Part shown: in pieces, positions 38,641-52,100 of the stretch
Numbering within the stretch: the stretch's first letter is position 1
Layout of the letters: the number at the start of each line of letters is the position of its first letter
Assembly: GCF_050948175.1 (NCBI RefSeq)
Contig: NW_027490112.1
Coordinates: forward strand, 62,001-126,000
Direction of reading: 5' to 3'
Length of the DNA: 64,000 nt
From: Xylocopa sonorina
Taxonomy: Eukaryota > Arthropoda > Insecta > Hymenoptera > Apidae
The notes under the pieces: model-generated
What the model saw: only the letters and a program-made list of their open reading frames with translations
What the model was told of the DNA's origin: nothing
Database searches by the model: none
Position numbers and translations under genes: made by a program

Positions 38641-39149
38641 GTTTGCAGATGTCTACGTATATTAGCAATAGAGTTCTAATGCTTCTCAAAACGCGATATA
38701 GCACCTCAGTCATATGTTTCATGATAAGATATAATATTCATTGTGAATTGTCATGTATATCTCGTATTCACATCAAAAGAATGTAAATGCGACACTTCCA
38801 AGCTAGGAAATAGCGTTTGCAGATGTCTACGTATCGCAGCAATAGAGTTCCAATGCTTCCTAAAACGCGATATCGCATCTCTCTTCTATGTTTCATGATA
38901 AGGTATAATATTCATTGCGATGTGTCATGTATACCTCGTATTCACTTCAAATGAATGTAAATGCGACACTTCCATGCTAGGAAATAGCGTTTTGCAGTTG
39001 ACTACGTACCGTAGCAATAGAGTTGTAATGCTTCTTAGAACGCGATATCGCATATCACTACTATGTTTCATGATAAGATATAATATTCCTTGCGAAGTGT
39101 CATGTATACCTCGTATTCACTTCAAAAGAACGTAAATAAGACACTTCCA
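38641..39149 (+). repeat. Three monomers shared with 47,863-48,371 and 51,350-51,855
   Basis: Contains TACGTATATTAGC with CTCAGTCATATG, then CGATGTGTCATGTATACC, then GCGTTTTGCAGTTGACTACG with CCTTGCGAAGTG. Offset to the second copy is 9,222 bp (53 x 174). Offset from the second to the third is 3,484 bp (20 x 174 plus 4). The series is absent between 43,500 and 43,510, where the sister segment skips it. Confidence 0.82.
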
Positions 39150-40320
39150 TGCTAGGAAATAGCGTTTGCAGATGTCTACGTATCGTAGCAATAGAGTTCT
39201 AATGCTTCCTAGAACGCGATATCGCATCTCACTTCTATGTTTCATGATAAGATATAATATTCATTGCGAAGTGTCATGTATACCTCGTATTCACTTCAAA
39301 TGAATGTAAATGCGACACTTCCATGCTAGGAAATAGCGTTTTGCAGATGTCTGCGACGCGTAGCAATAGAGTTCTATGCTTCTTTAAACGCGATATCGCA
39401 TATCACTGCTATGTTTCATGATAAGATATAATATTCATTATGGAGTGATATGTATACCTCGGACTCACTTCAAAAGAATGTAAATGCGACCCTTCCATGC
39501 TAGGGAATAGCCATTGCAAATGTCTACGTATCGTAGCAATAGAGTTCTAATGCTTCTTAAAACGCGATATCGCATCTCTCTTCTATGTTTCATGATAAGG
39601 TATAATATTCATTGCGAAGTGTCATGTATACCTCGTATTCACATCAAAAGAATGTAAATGCGACACTTCCATGCTAGGAAATAGCGTTTGCAGATGTCTA
39701 CGTATCGTAGCAATAGAGTTCTAATGCTTCTTAGAACGCGATATCGCATCTCACTTCTATGTTTCATGATAAGATATAATATTCATTGCGAAGTGTCATG
39801 TATACCTCGTATTCACTTCAAAAGAATGTAAATACGACACTTCCATGCTAGGAAATAGCGTTTGCAGATGTCTACGTATCGCAGCAATAGAGTTGCAATG
39901 CTTCTTAAAACGCGATATCGCATCTCACTTCTATGTTTCATGATAAGATATAATATTCATTGCGAAGTGTCATGTATACCTTGGTTTCACTTCACAAGAA
40001 TGAAAATGCGACACTTCCTTGCTAGGAAATGTTGTTTGCAGATGTCTACGTATCACAGCAATAGAGCACTAATGCTTCTTAAAACGAGATGTCGTATTTC
40101 ATTTCTATGTTTCGTAATAAGATATAATATTCATTGTGTAATGTTATGTATACCTCGTATTCACTTCAGTGAAATGTAAGTGCGAAATTTCCTTGCTAGG
40201 AAATAGAGTTTGCAGATGTCTCCGTATATTAGCAATAGAGTTCTAATGCTTCTCAAAACGCGATATAGCACCTCTTTCCTATGTTTCATGATAAGATATA
40301 ATATTCATTGCGAAGTGTCA
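39150..40320 (+). repeat. Segment present three times (with 43,500-44,670 and 48,372-49,080)
   Basis: Offsets are 4,350 bp (25 monomers) and 9,222 bp (53 monomers). Runs from a CTTCCTAGAACGCG monomer through the GCGACGCG landmark monomer and AATAGCCATTGCAAATG to TCCGTATATTAGC. The first and second copies separate at 40,320/44,670. Confidence 0.86.
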
Positions 40321-40500
40321 TGTATACCTCGATTTCTCTTCACAAGAATGTAAATGCGACACTTCCTTGCTAGGAAATAGCGTTTGCAGATGTCTACGTA
40401 TCGCAGCAATAGAGTTCCAATGCTTCCTAAAACGCGATATCGCATCTCCCTTCTATGTTTCATGATAAGGTATAATATTCATTGCGAAGTGTCATGTATA

Positions 40501-40674
40501 CCTCGATTTTTCTTCACAAGAATGTAAATGCGACACTTCCCTGCTAGGAAATAGCGTTTGCAGATGTCTACGTATCGCAGCAATAGAGTTCCAATGCTTC
40601 CTAAAACGCGATATCGCATCTCCCTTCTATGTTTCATGATAAGGTATAATATTCATTGCGAAGTGTCATGTATA
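40501..40674 (+). repeat. Monomer duplicated exactly, copy 1
   Basis: Starts at CCTCGATTTTTCTTCACAAG and includes CTTCCCTGCTAGG, TATCGCAGCAATAGAGTTCC and TCTCCCTTCTATG. The next 174 bases are identical as far as I can read. Elsewhere (26,580, 28,320, 34,766, 45,024) this monomer is present once at the corresponding place. Confidence 0.9.
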
Positions 40675-40848
40675 CCTCGATTTTTCTTCACAAGAATGTA
40701 AATGCGACACTTCCCTGCTAGGAAATAGCGTTTGCAGATGTCTACGTATCGCAGCAATAGAGTTCCAATGCTTCCTAAAACGCGATATCGCATCTCCCTT
40801 CTATGTTTCATGATAAGGTATAATATTCATTGCGAAGTGTCATGTATA
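40675..40848 (+). repeat. Monomer duplicated exactly, copy 2
   Basis: Identical to 40,501-40,674 and directly adjacent. This is a single-monomer gain specific to this copy of the segment. Confidence 0.9.
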
Positions 40849-40854
40849 CCTCGT

Positions 40855-42515
40855 ATTCACTTCAAAAGAACGTAAATAATACACTTCCATGCTGATAAAT
40901 AGCGTTTTTAGATGTCTACGTATCGTAGTAATAGAGTTCTAATGCTTCTTAGAACGCGATATCGAAACTCAATTCTATGTTTCATTATAAGATATAATAT
41001 TCATTGCGAAGTGTCATGTATACCTCGTATTCACATCAAAAGAATGTAAATGCGACTATTCCTTGCTAGGGCATAGCGTTTGCAGATGCCTACGTATCGT
41101 AGCAATAGTGTTCTAATGCTTCTTAGATCGCGATGTCGCATCACATTTCTATGTTTCGTGATAAGTTATAATATTCAATCCGAAGTGTCATGTAAACCTC
41201 GAATTCACTTCAAAAGAATGTAAATGCGGCTATTGGTTGCTAGGAAATAGCGACTGCAGATGTCTACGTATCGTAGCAATAGATTTCTAATGCTTCTCAA
41301 AACGCGTTATAGCATCTCATTTCTATGTTTCCTGATAAGATATAATATTCATTGCGAAGTGTCATGTACACCTCGTATTCACTTCAAAAGAATGTAAATG
41401 CGACACTTCCATGCTGGGAAATAGCGTCTGCAGCTGTCTACGCGTCGAGGCAATAGAGTTCTAATGCTTCTTAAAACGCAATATCGCATCTCACTTCTAT
41501 GTTTCATGATAGGATATAATATTCATTGCGAAGTGTCATGTATACCTCGTATTCACTTCAAAAGAATGTAAATGCGACTATTGCTTGCTAGGAAATAGCG
41601 TTTGCAGATGTCTACGTATCGTAGTAATAGAGTTCTAATGCTTCTCAAAACGCGATATCGCATCTCATTTCTATATTTCCTGATAAGATATAATATTCAT
41701 TGCGAAGTGTCATGTACACCTCGTATTCACTTCAAAAAAATGTAAATGCGACACTTCCATGCTAGGAAATAGCGTCTGCAGATGTCTACGCGTCGAGGCA
41801 ATAGAGTTCTAATGCTTCTTAAAACGCGATATCGCATCTCACTTCTATGTTTCATGATAGGATATAATATTCATGGCGAAGTGTCATGTATACCTCGTAT
41901 TCCCTCCAAACGAATGTAAATGCGACACTTCCTTGCTAGGAAATGGCATATTCAGATGCCTACGTATCGTAGCAATAGAGTTCTAATGCTACTTAAATCG
42001 CGATATCGCATCTCACTTATATGTTTCGTGATAAGATATAATATTCATCGCGAAGTGTCATGGATACCTCATATTCACTTCAAAAGAATGTAAATGCGAC
42101 ACTTCCATGCTAGGAAATAGCGTCTGCAGATGTCTACGCGTCGAGGCAATAGAGTTCTAATGCTTCTTAAAACGCGATATCGCATCTCACTTCTATGTTT
42201 CATGATAAGATATAATATTCATCGCGAAGTGTCATGTATACCTCGTATTCACTTCAAAAGAATGTAAATGCGACACTTCCATGCTAGGAAATAGCGTCTG
42301 CAGATGTCTACGCGTCGAGGCAATAGAGTTCTAATGCTTCTTAAAACGCTATATCGCGTCTCACTAATATGTTTCATGATAAAATATAATATTCATTGCG
42401 AAGTGTCATGTATACCTCGTATTCCCTCCAAGCGAATGTAAATGCGACACCTCCTTGCTAGGAAATGGCGTATTCAGATGTCTACGCGTCGAGGCAATAG
42501 AGTTCTCATGCTTCT
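40855..42515 (+). repeat. About 9.5-monomer segment, copy E2
   Basis: Copy of 36,330-37,990, itself partly copied again from 46,130. It continues uninterrupted into GTTCTCATGCTTC and AACAATGTTAATGCG (42,606), so it probably keeps the longer arrangement from which copy E1 was shortened. Confidence 0.86.
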
Positions 42516-43499
42516 TAAAACGCGATATCGCATCTCACTTCTATGTTTCATGATAAGATATAGTATTCATTGCGAAGTGTCATGTATACCTCGTATTCAC
42601 TTCAAAACAATGTTAATGCGAATCTTCCTTGCTAGGAAATAGCGTTTGCAGATGCCTACATATCGTAGCAATAAAATTCTAATGCTACTTAAATCGCGAT
42701 ATCGCATCTCATTTATATGTTTCGTGAAAAGATATAATTTTCATTGCGAAGTGTCATGTATACCTCGTAGTCGCTTGAAAAGTATGTAAAAGCGACTATT
42801 CCTTGCTAGGAAATAGCGTTTGCAGATGCCTACGTATCGTAGCAATAGAGTTCTAATGCTTCTTAGATCGCGATATCGCATCTCATTTCTATGTTTCCTG
42901 ATAAGTTATAATATTCATTCCGAAGTGTCATGTATACCACGAATTCACTTCAAAAGAATGTAAATGCGGCACTTCCATGCTAGGAAATAGCGTTTGCAGA
43001 TGCCTACATATCGTAACAATAAATTTCTAATGCTACTTAAATCGCAATATCGCATCTCATTTATATGTTTCGTGAAAAGATGTAATATTCATTGCGAAGT
43101 GTCAGGTATACCTCGTATTCACTCCAAAAGAATGTAAATGCGACGTTTCCATCCTAGGGGATACCGTTTGCAGATGTCTACGTATAGTAGCAAAAGAGTC
43201 CTAATGCTTCTTAAAACGAGATGTCGCATTTCACTTCTATGTTTCGTGATAAGATATAATATTCATTGCGAAGTGTCATGTATACCTCGTATTCACTTCA
43301 AAAGAACGTAAATAAGACACTTCCACGCTAGGAAATAGCGTTTGCAGATGTCTACGTATCGTAGCAATAGAGTTCTAATGCTCCTTAAAACGCGGTATCG
43401 CATCTCACTTCTATGTCTCATGATAAGATATAATATTCATTGCGAAGTGTCATGTATACCTCGTATTCACTTCAAAAGAATGTAAATATGACACTTCCA
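42516..43499 (+). repeat. AACAATGTT-to-CACGCTAGG series
   Basis: Reproduces the 24,164-24,830 and 32,514-33,180 series (AACAATGTTAATGCG, CGTAGTCGCTTG, ATACCACGAATTC, GGGGATACCG), then CTTCCACGCTAGG and GCGGTATCGCATC as at 38,451. One private change is GAAAAGATGTAATATTC near 43,081. Confidence 0.82.
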
Positions 43500-46129
43500 T
43501 GCTAGGAAATAGCGTTTGCAGATGTCTACGTATCGTAGCAATAGTGTTCTAATGCTTCCTAGAACGCGATATCGCATCTCACTTCTATGTTTCATGATAA
43601 GATATAATATTCATTGCGAAGTGTCATGTATACCTCGTATTCACTTCAAATGAATGTAAATGCGACACTTCCATGCTAGGAAATAGCGTTTTGCAGATGT
43701 CTGCGACGCGTAGCAATAGAGTTCTATGCTTCTTTAAACGCGATATCGCATATCACTGCTATGTTTCATGATAAGATATAATATTCATTATGGAGTGATA
43801 TGTATACCTCGGACTCACTTCAAAAGAATGTAAATGCGACCCTTCCATGCTAGGGAATAGCCATTGCAAATGTCTACGTATCGTAGCAATAGAGTTCTAA
43901 TGCTTCTTAAAACGCGATATCGCATCTCTCTTCTATGTTTCATGATAAGGTATAATATTCATTGCGAAGTGTCATGTATACCTCGTATTCACATCAAAAG
44001 AATGTAAATGCGACACTTCCATGCTAGGAAATAGCGTTTGCAGATGTCTACGTATCGTAGCAATAGAGTTCTAATGCTTCTTAGAACGCGATATCGCATC
44101 TCACTTCTATGTTTCATGATAAGATATAATATTCATTGCGAAGTGTCATGTATACCTCGTATTCACTTCAAAAGAATGTAAATACGACACTTCCATGCTA
44201 GGAAATAGCGTTTGCAGATGTCTACGTATCGCAGCAATAGAGTTGCAATGCTTCTTAAAACGCGATATCGCATCTCACTTCTATGTTTCATGATAAGATA
44301 TAATATTCATTGCGAAGTGTCATGTATACCTTGGTTTCACTTCACAAGAATGAAAATGCGACACTTCCTTGCTAGGAAATGTTGTTTGCAGATGTCTACG
44401 TATCACAGCAATAGAGCACTAATGCTTCTTAAAACGAGATGTCGTATTTCATTTCTATGTTTCGTAATAAGATATAATATTCTTTGTGTAATGTTATGTA
44501 TACCTCGTATTCACTTCAGTGAAATGTAAGTGCGAAATTTCCTTGCTAGGAAATAGAGTTTGCAGATGTCTCCGTATATTAGCAATAGAGTTCTAATGCT
44601 TCTCAAAACGCGATATAGCACCTCTTTCCTATGTTTCATGATAAGATATAATATTCATTGCGAAGTGTCATGTATATCTCGTATTCACATCAAATGAATG
44701 TAAATGCGACACTTCCATGCTAGGAAATAGCGGTTGCAGATGTCTACGTATCGTAGCAATAGGGTTCTAATGCTTCTTAAGACGCGATATCGCATCTCAC
44801 TTTTATGTTTCATGATAAGAAATAATATTCATTGCGAAGTGTCATGTATACCTCGATTTCTCTTCACAAGAATGTAAATGCGACACTTCCTTGCTAGGAA
44901 ATAGCGTTTGCAGATGTCTACGTATCGCAGCAATAGAGTTCCAATGCTTCCTAAAACGCGATATCGCATCTCCCTTCTATGTTTCATGATAAGGTATAAT
45001 ATTCATTGCGAAGTGTCATGTATACCTCGATTTTTCTTCACAAGAATGTAAATGCGACACTTCCCTGCTAGGAAATAGCGTTTGCAGATGTCTACGTATC
45101 GCAGCAATAGAGTTCCAATGCTTCCTAAAACGCGATATCGCATCTCCCTTCTATGTTTCATGATAAGGTATAATATTCATTGCGAAGTGTCATGTATACC
45201 TCGTATTCACTTCAAAAGAACGTAAATAATACACTTCCATGCTAATAAATAGCGTTTTTAGATGTCTACGTATCGTAGTAATAGAGTTCTAATGCTTCTT
45301 AGAACGCGATATCGCATCTCACTTCTATGTTTCATGATAAGATATAATATTCATTGCGAAGTGTCATGCATATTTCGTATTCACATGAAAAGAATGTAAA
45401 TGAAACACTTCCATGCTAGGAAATAGCGTTTGCAGATGTCTACGTATCGTAGCAATAGAGTTCTAATGCTTCTTAAAACGAGATGCCTCATTTCATTTCT
45501 ATGTTCCGTGATAAGATATAATATTCATTGTGGAGTGTCATGTATACCTCGTATTCACTTCAAATGAATGTAAATGCGACACTTCCATGCTAGAAAGTAG
45601 CGTTTGCAGATGTCTACGTATCGTAGCAATAGAGTTCTAATGCTACTTAAATCGCGATATCGCATCTCATTTATATGTTTCGTGATAAGATATAATATTC
45701 ATCGCGAAGTGTCATGTATACCTCGTATTCACTTCAGAAAAATGTAAATGCGACACTTCCATGCTAGGAAATAGCGTCTGCAGATGTCTACGCGTCGAGG
45801 CAGTAGAGTTCTAATGCTTCTTAAAACGCGATATCGCATGTCAATTCTATGTTTCATTATAAGATATAATATTCATTGCGAAGTGTCATGTATAACTCGT
45901 ATTTACATCAAAGAATGTAAATGCAACTATTCCTTGCTAGGGCATAGCGTTTGCAGATGCCTACGTATCGTTGCAATAGAGTTCTAATGCTTCTTAGATC
46001 GCGATATCGCATCTCATTTCTATGTTTCGTGATAAGTTATAATATTCATTCCGAAGTGTCATGTAAACCTCGAATTCACTTCAAAAGAATGTAAATGCGA
46101 CTATTGGTTGCTAGGAAATAGCGATTGCA
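43500..46129 (+). repeat. Second copy of the 39,150 segment, then the 34,440-36,000 series
   Basis: 43,500-44,670 matches 39,150-40,320. From 44,670 it joins ACATCAAATGAATG and AGCGGTTGC, as at 34,430-34,470. It then follows that region through GCTAATAAATAGCG, CATTTCG, CAGTAGAG and TATAACTCG up to 46,129. Offset in the second part is 10,266 bp (59 x 174), measured at 35,518 and 45,784. Confidence 0.8.
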
Positions 46130-47370
46130 GATGTCTACGTATCGTAGCAATAGAGTTCTAATGCTTCTCAAAACGCGATATCGCATCTCATTTCTATATT
46201 TCCTGATAAGATATAATATTCATTGCGAAGTGTCATGTACACCTCGTATTCACTTCAAAAAAATGTAAATGCGACACTTCCATGCTAGGAAATAGCGTCT
46301 GCAGATGTCTACGCGTCGAGGCAATAGAGTTCTAATGCTTCTTAAAACGCGATATCGCATCTCACTTCTATGTTTCATGATAGGATATAATATTCATGGC
46401 GAAGTGTCATGTATACCTCGTATTCCCTCCAAACGAATGTAAATGCGACACTTCCTTGCTAGGAAATGGCATATTCAGATGCCTACGTATCGTAGCAATA
46501 GAGTTCTAATCCTACTTAAATCGCGATATCGCATCTCACTTATATGTTTCGTGATAAGATATAATATTCATCGCGAAGTGTCATGGATACCTCATATTCA
46601 CTTCAAAAGAATGTAAATGCGACACTTCCATGCTAGGAAATAGCGTCTGCAGATGTCTACGCGTCGAGGCAATAGAGTTCTAATGCTTCTTAAAACGCGA
46701 TATCGCATCTCACTTCTATGTTTCATGATAAGATATAATATTCATCGCGAAGTGTCATGTATACCTCGTATTCACTTCAAAAGAATGTAAATGCGACACT
46801 TCCATGCTAGGAAATAGCGTCTGCAGATGTCTACGCGTCGAGGCAATAGAGTTCTAATGCTTCTTAAAACGCTATATCGCGTCTCACTAATATGTTTCAT
46901 GATAAAATATAATATTCATTGCGAAGTGTCATGTATACCTCGTATTCCCTCCAAGCGAATGTAAATGCGACACCTCCTTGCTAGGAAATGGCGTATTCAG
47001 ATGTCTACGCGTCGAGGCAATAGAGTTCTCATGCTTCTTAAAACGCGATATCGCATCTCACTTCTATGTTTCATGATAAGATATAATATTCATTGCGAAG
47101 TGTCATGTATACCTCGTATTCACTTCAAAACAATGTTAATGCGAATCTTCCTTGCTAGGAAATAGCGTTTGCAGATGCCTACATATCGTAGCAATAAAAT
47201 TCTAATGCTACTTAAATCGCGATATCGCATCTCATTTATATGTTTCGTGAAAAGATATAATTTTCATTGCGAAGTGTCATGTATACCTCGTAGTCGCTTG
47301 AAAAGTATGTAAAAGCGACTATTCCTTGCTAGGAAATAGCGTTTGCAGATGCCTACGTATCGTAGCAATA
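46130..47370 (+). repeat. Third copy of part of the E segment (matches 41,607-42,847)
   Basis: Offset 4,523 bp. CTATATTTCCTG is at 41,671 and 46,194. GTTCTCATGCTTC and AACAATGTT are at 42,606 and 47,129. Ends at a join near 47,370 where one monomer is missing. Confidence 0.85.
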
Positions 47371-49100
47371 AATTTCTAAAGCTACTTAAATCGCAATATC
47401 GCATCTCATTTATATGTTTCGTGAAAAGATATAATATTCATTGCGAAGTGTCAGGTATACCTCGTATTCACTCCAAAAGAATGTAAATGCGACGTTTCCA
47501 TCCTAGGGGATACCGTTTGCAGATGTCTACGTATAGTAGCAAAAGAGTCCTAATGCTTCTTAAAACGAGATGTCGCATTTCACTTCTATGTTTCGTGATA
47601 AGATATAATATTCATTGCGAAGTGTCATGTATACCTCGTATTCACTTCAAAAGAACCTAAATAAGACACTTCCACGCTAGGAAATAGCGTTTGCAGATGT
47701 CTACGTATCGTAGCAATAGAGTTCTAATGCTCCTTAAAACGCGGTATCGCATCTCACTTCTATGTCTCATGATAAGATATAATATTCATTGCGAAGTGTC
47801 ATGTATACCTCGTATTCACTTCAAAAGAATGTAAATATGACACTTCCATGCTAGGAAATAGCGTTTGCAGATGTCTACGTATATTAGCAATAGAGTTCTA
47901 ATGCTTCTCAAAACGCGATATAGCACCTCAGTCATATGTTTCATGATAAGATATAATATTCATTGTGAATTGTCATGTATATCTCGTATTCACATCAAAA
48001 GAATGTAAATGCGACACTTCCATGCTAGGAAATAGCGTTTGCAGATGTCTACGTATCGCAGCAATAGAGTTCCAATGCTTCCTAAAACGCGATATCGCAT
48101 CTCTCTTCTATGTTTCATGATAAGGTATAATATTCATTGCGATGTGTCATGTATACCTCGTATTCACTTCAAATGAATGTAAATGCGACACTTCCATGCT
48201 AGGAAATAGCGTTTTGCAGTTGACTACGTACCGTAGCAATAGAGTTGTAATGCTTCTTAGAACGCGATATCGCATATCACTACTATGTTTCATGATAAGA
48301 TATAATATTCCTTGCGAAGTGTCATGTATACCTCGTATTCACTTCAAAAGAACGTAAATAAGACACTTCCATGCCAGGAAATAGCGTTTGCAGATGTCTA
48401 CGTATCGTAGCAATAGAGTTCTAATGCTTCCTAGAACGCGATATCGCATCTCACTTCTATGTTTCATGATAAGATATAATATTCATTGCGAAGTGTCATG
48501 TATACCTCGTATTCACTTCAAATGAATGTAAATGCGACACTTCCATGCTAGGAAATAGCGTTTTGCAGATGTCTGCGACGCGTAGCAATAGAGTTCTATG
48601 CTTCTTTAAACGCGATATCGCATATCACTGCTATGCTTCATGATAAGATATAATATTCATTATGGAGTGATATGTATACCTCGGACTCACTTCAAAAGAA
48701 TGTAAATGCGACCCTTCCATGCTAGGGAATAGCCATTGCAAATGTCTACGTATCGTAGCAATAGAGTTCTAATGCTTCTTAAGACGCGATATCGCATCTC
48801 TCTTCTATGTTTCATGATAAGGTATAATATTCATTGCGAAGTGTCATGTATACCTCGTATTCACATCAAAAGAATGTAAATGCGACACTTCCATGCTAGG
48901 AAATAGCGTTTGCAGATGTCTACGTATCGTAGCAATAGAGTTCTAATGCTTCTTAGAACGCGATATCGCATCTCACTTCTATGTTTCATGATAAGATATA
49001 ATATTCATTGCGAAGTGTCATGTATACCTCGTATTCACTTCAAAAGAATGTAAATACGACACTTCCATGCTAGGAAATGGCGTTTGCAGATGTCTACGTA
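47371..49100 (+). repeat. Mosaic of the 43,020, 38,460 and 39,150 segments
   Basis: Follows 43,020-43,500 (GGGGATACCG, CACGCTAGG), then the three-monomer CTCAGTCATATG series of 38,641, then the 39,150 segment including the last GCGACGCG landmark monomer (48,543). Private changes include GAACCTAAATAAG near 47,651 and GCCAGGAAATAGCG near 48,373. Confidence 0.82.
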
Positions 49101-52100
49101 TCGTAGCAATAGAGTTCTAATGCTTCTTAAAACGAGATGCCTCATTTCATTTCTATGTTCCGTGATAAGATATAATATTCATTGTGGAGTGTCATGTATA
49201 CCTCGTATTCACTTCAAATGAATGTAAATGCGACACTTCCATGCTAGGAAGTAGCGGTTGCAGATGTCTACGTATCGTAGCAATAGGGTTCTAATGCTTC
49301 TTAAGACGCGATATCGCATCTCACTTCTATGTTTCATGATAAGATATAATATTCATTGCGAAGTGTCATGTATACCTCGATTTCTCTTCACAAGAAAGTA
49401 AATGCGACACTTCCTTGCTAGGAAATAGCGTTTGCAGATGTCTACGTATCGCAGCAATAGAGTTCCAATGCTTCCTAAAACGCGATATCGCATCTCCCTT
49501 CTATGTTTCATGATAAGATATAATATTCATTGCGAAGTGTTATGTATATCTCGTATTCACATCAAAAGAATGTAAATGCGACACTTCCATGCTAGGAAAC
49601 AGCGTTTGCAGATGTCTACGTATCGCAGCAATAGAGTTCCAATGCTTCCTAAAACGCGATATCGCATCTCCCTTCTATGTTTCATGATAAGGTACAATAT
49701 TCATTGCGAAGTGTCATGTATACCTCGTATTCACTTCAAATGAATGTAAATGCGACACTTCCATGCTAGGAAATAGCGTTTTGCAGATGTCTACGTATCG
49801 TAGCAATAGAGTTCTAATGCTTCTTAGAACGCGATATCGCATATCACTGCTATGTTTCATCAGAAGATATAATATTCATTGCGAAGTGTCATGTATATCT
49901 CGTATTCACATCTAAAGAATGCAAATGCGACACTTCCATGCTAGGAAATAGCGTTTGCAGATGTCTACGTATCGCAGCAGTATAGTTTCAATGCTTCCTA
50001 AGACGCGATATCGCATCTCCCTTCTATGTTTCATGATAAGGTACAATATTCATTGCGAAGTGTCATGTATACCTCGTATTCACTTCAAATGAATGTAAAT
50101 GCTACACTTCCATGCTAGGAAATAGCGTTTTGCAGATGTCTACGTATCGTAGCAATAGAGTTCTAATGCTTCTTAAAACGCGATATAGCATCTCACTGCT
50201 ATGTTTCATGATAAGATATAATATTCATTATGGAGTGATATGTATACCTCGTACCCACTTCAAAAGAATGTAAATGCGACACTTCCTTGCTAGGAAATAG
50301 CGTTTGCAGATGTCTACGTATCGCAGCAATAGAGTTCCAATGCTTCCTAAAACGCGATATCGCATCTCTCTTCTATGTTTCATGATAAGGTATAATATTC
50401 ATTCCGAAGTGTCATGTATACCGCGTATTCACTTCAAATGAATGTAAATGCGACACTTCCATGCTAGGAAATAGCGTTTTGCAGATGTCTACGTATCGTA
50501 GCAATAGAGTTCTAATGCTTCTTAAAACGCGATATCGCATCTCACTGCTATGTTTCATGATAAGATATAATATTCATTATGGAGAGATATGTATACCTCG
50601 TATTCACTTCAAAAGAATGTAAATGCGACACTTCCATGCTAGGAAATAGCGTTTGCAGATGTCTACGTATCGTAGCAATAGAGTTCCAATGCTTCTTAAA
50701 ACGCGATATCGCATCTCACTTCTATGTTTAATGATAAGATACAATATTCATTGCGAAGTGTCATGTATACCTCGGTTTCACTTCACGAGAATGTAAATGC
50801 GACACTTCCTTGCTAGGAAATATTGTTTGCAGATGTCTACGTATCACAGCAATAGAGCACAAATGCTTCTTAAAACGAGATGTCGTATTTCATTTCTATG
50901 TTTCGTAATAAGATATAATATTCATTGTGTAATGATATGTATACCTCGTATTCACTTCAGTGAAATGTAAGTGCGAAATTTCCTTGCTAGGAAATAGAGT
51001 TTGCAGATGTCTACGTATATTAGCAATAGAGTTCTAATGCTTCTCAAAACGCGATATAGCACCTCAGTGCTATGTTTCATGATAAGATATAATATTCATT
51101 CCGAAGTGTCATGTATATCTCGTATTCACACCAAAAGAATGTAAATGCGACACTTCCATGCTAGGAAGTAGCGTTTGCAGATGTCTACGTATCGTAGCAA
51201 TAGAGTTCTAATGCTTCTTAGTACGCGATATCGCATATCACTACTATGATTCATGATAAGATATAATATTCATTGCGAAGTTTCATGTATACCTCGTATT
51301 CACTTCAAAAGAACGTAAATAAGACACTTCCATGCTAGGAAATAGCGTTTGCAGATGTCTACGTATCGTAGCAATAGAGTTCTAATGCTTCTCAAAACGC
51401 GATATAGCACCTCAGTCCTATGTTTCATGATAAGATATAATATTCATTGCGAAGTGTCATGTATATCTCGTATTAACATCAAAAGAATGTAAATGCGACA
51501 CTTCCATGCTAGGGAATAGCGTTTGCAGATGTCTACGTATCGCAGCAATAGAGTTCCAATGCTTCCTAAAACGCGATATCGCATCTCTCTTCTATGTTTC
51601 ATGATAAGGTATAATATTCATTGCGATGTGTCATGTATACCTCGTATTCACTTCAAATGAATGTAAATGCGACACTTCCATGCTAGGAAATAGCGTTTTG
51701 CAGTTGACTACGTACCGTAGCAATAGAGTTGTAATGCTTCTTAGAACGCGATATCGCATATCACTACTATGTTTCATGACAAGATATAATATTCCTTGCG
51801 AAGTGTCATGTATACCTCGTATTCACTTCAAAAGAACGTAAATAAGACACTTCCATGCTAGGAAATAGCGTTTGCAGATGTCTACGTATCGTAGCAATAG
51901 AGTTCTAATGCTTCCTAGAACGCGATATCGCATCTCACTTCTATGTTTCATGATAAGATATAATATTCATTGCGAAGTGTCATGTATACCTCGTATTCAC
52001 TTCAAATGAATGTAAATGCGACACTTCCATGCTAGGAAATAGCGTTTTGCAGATGTCTACGTATCGTAGCAATAGAGTTCTAATGCTTCTTAGAACGCGA

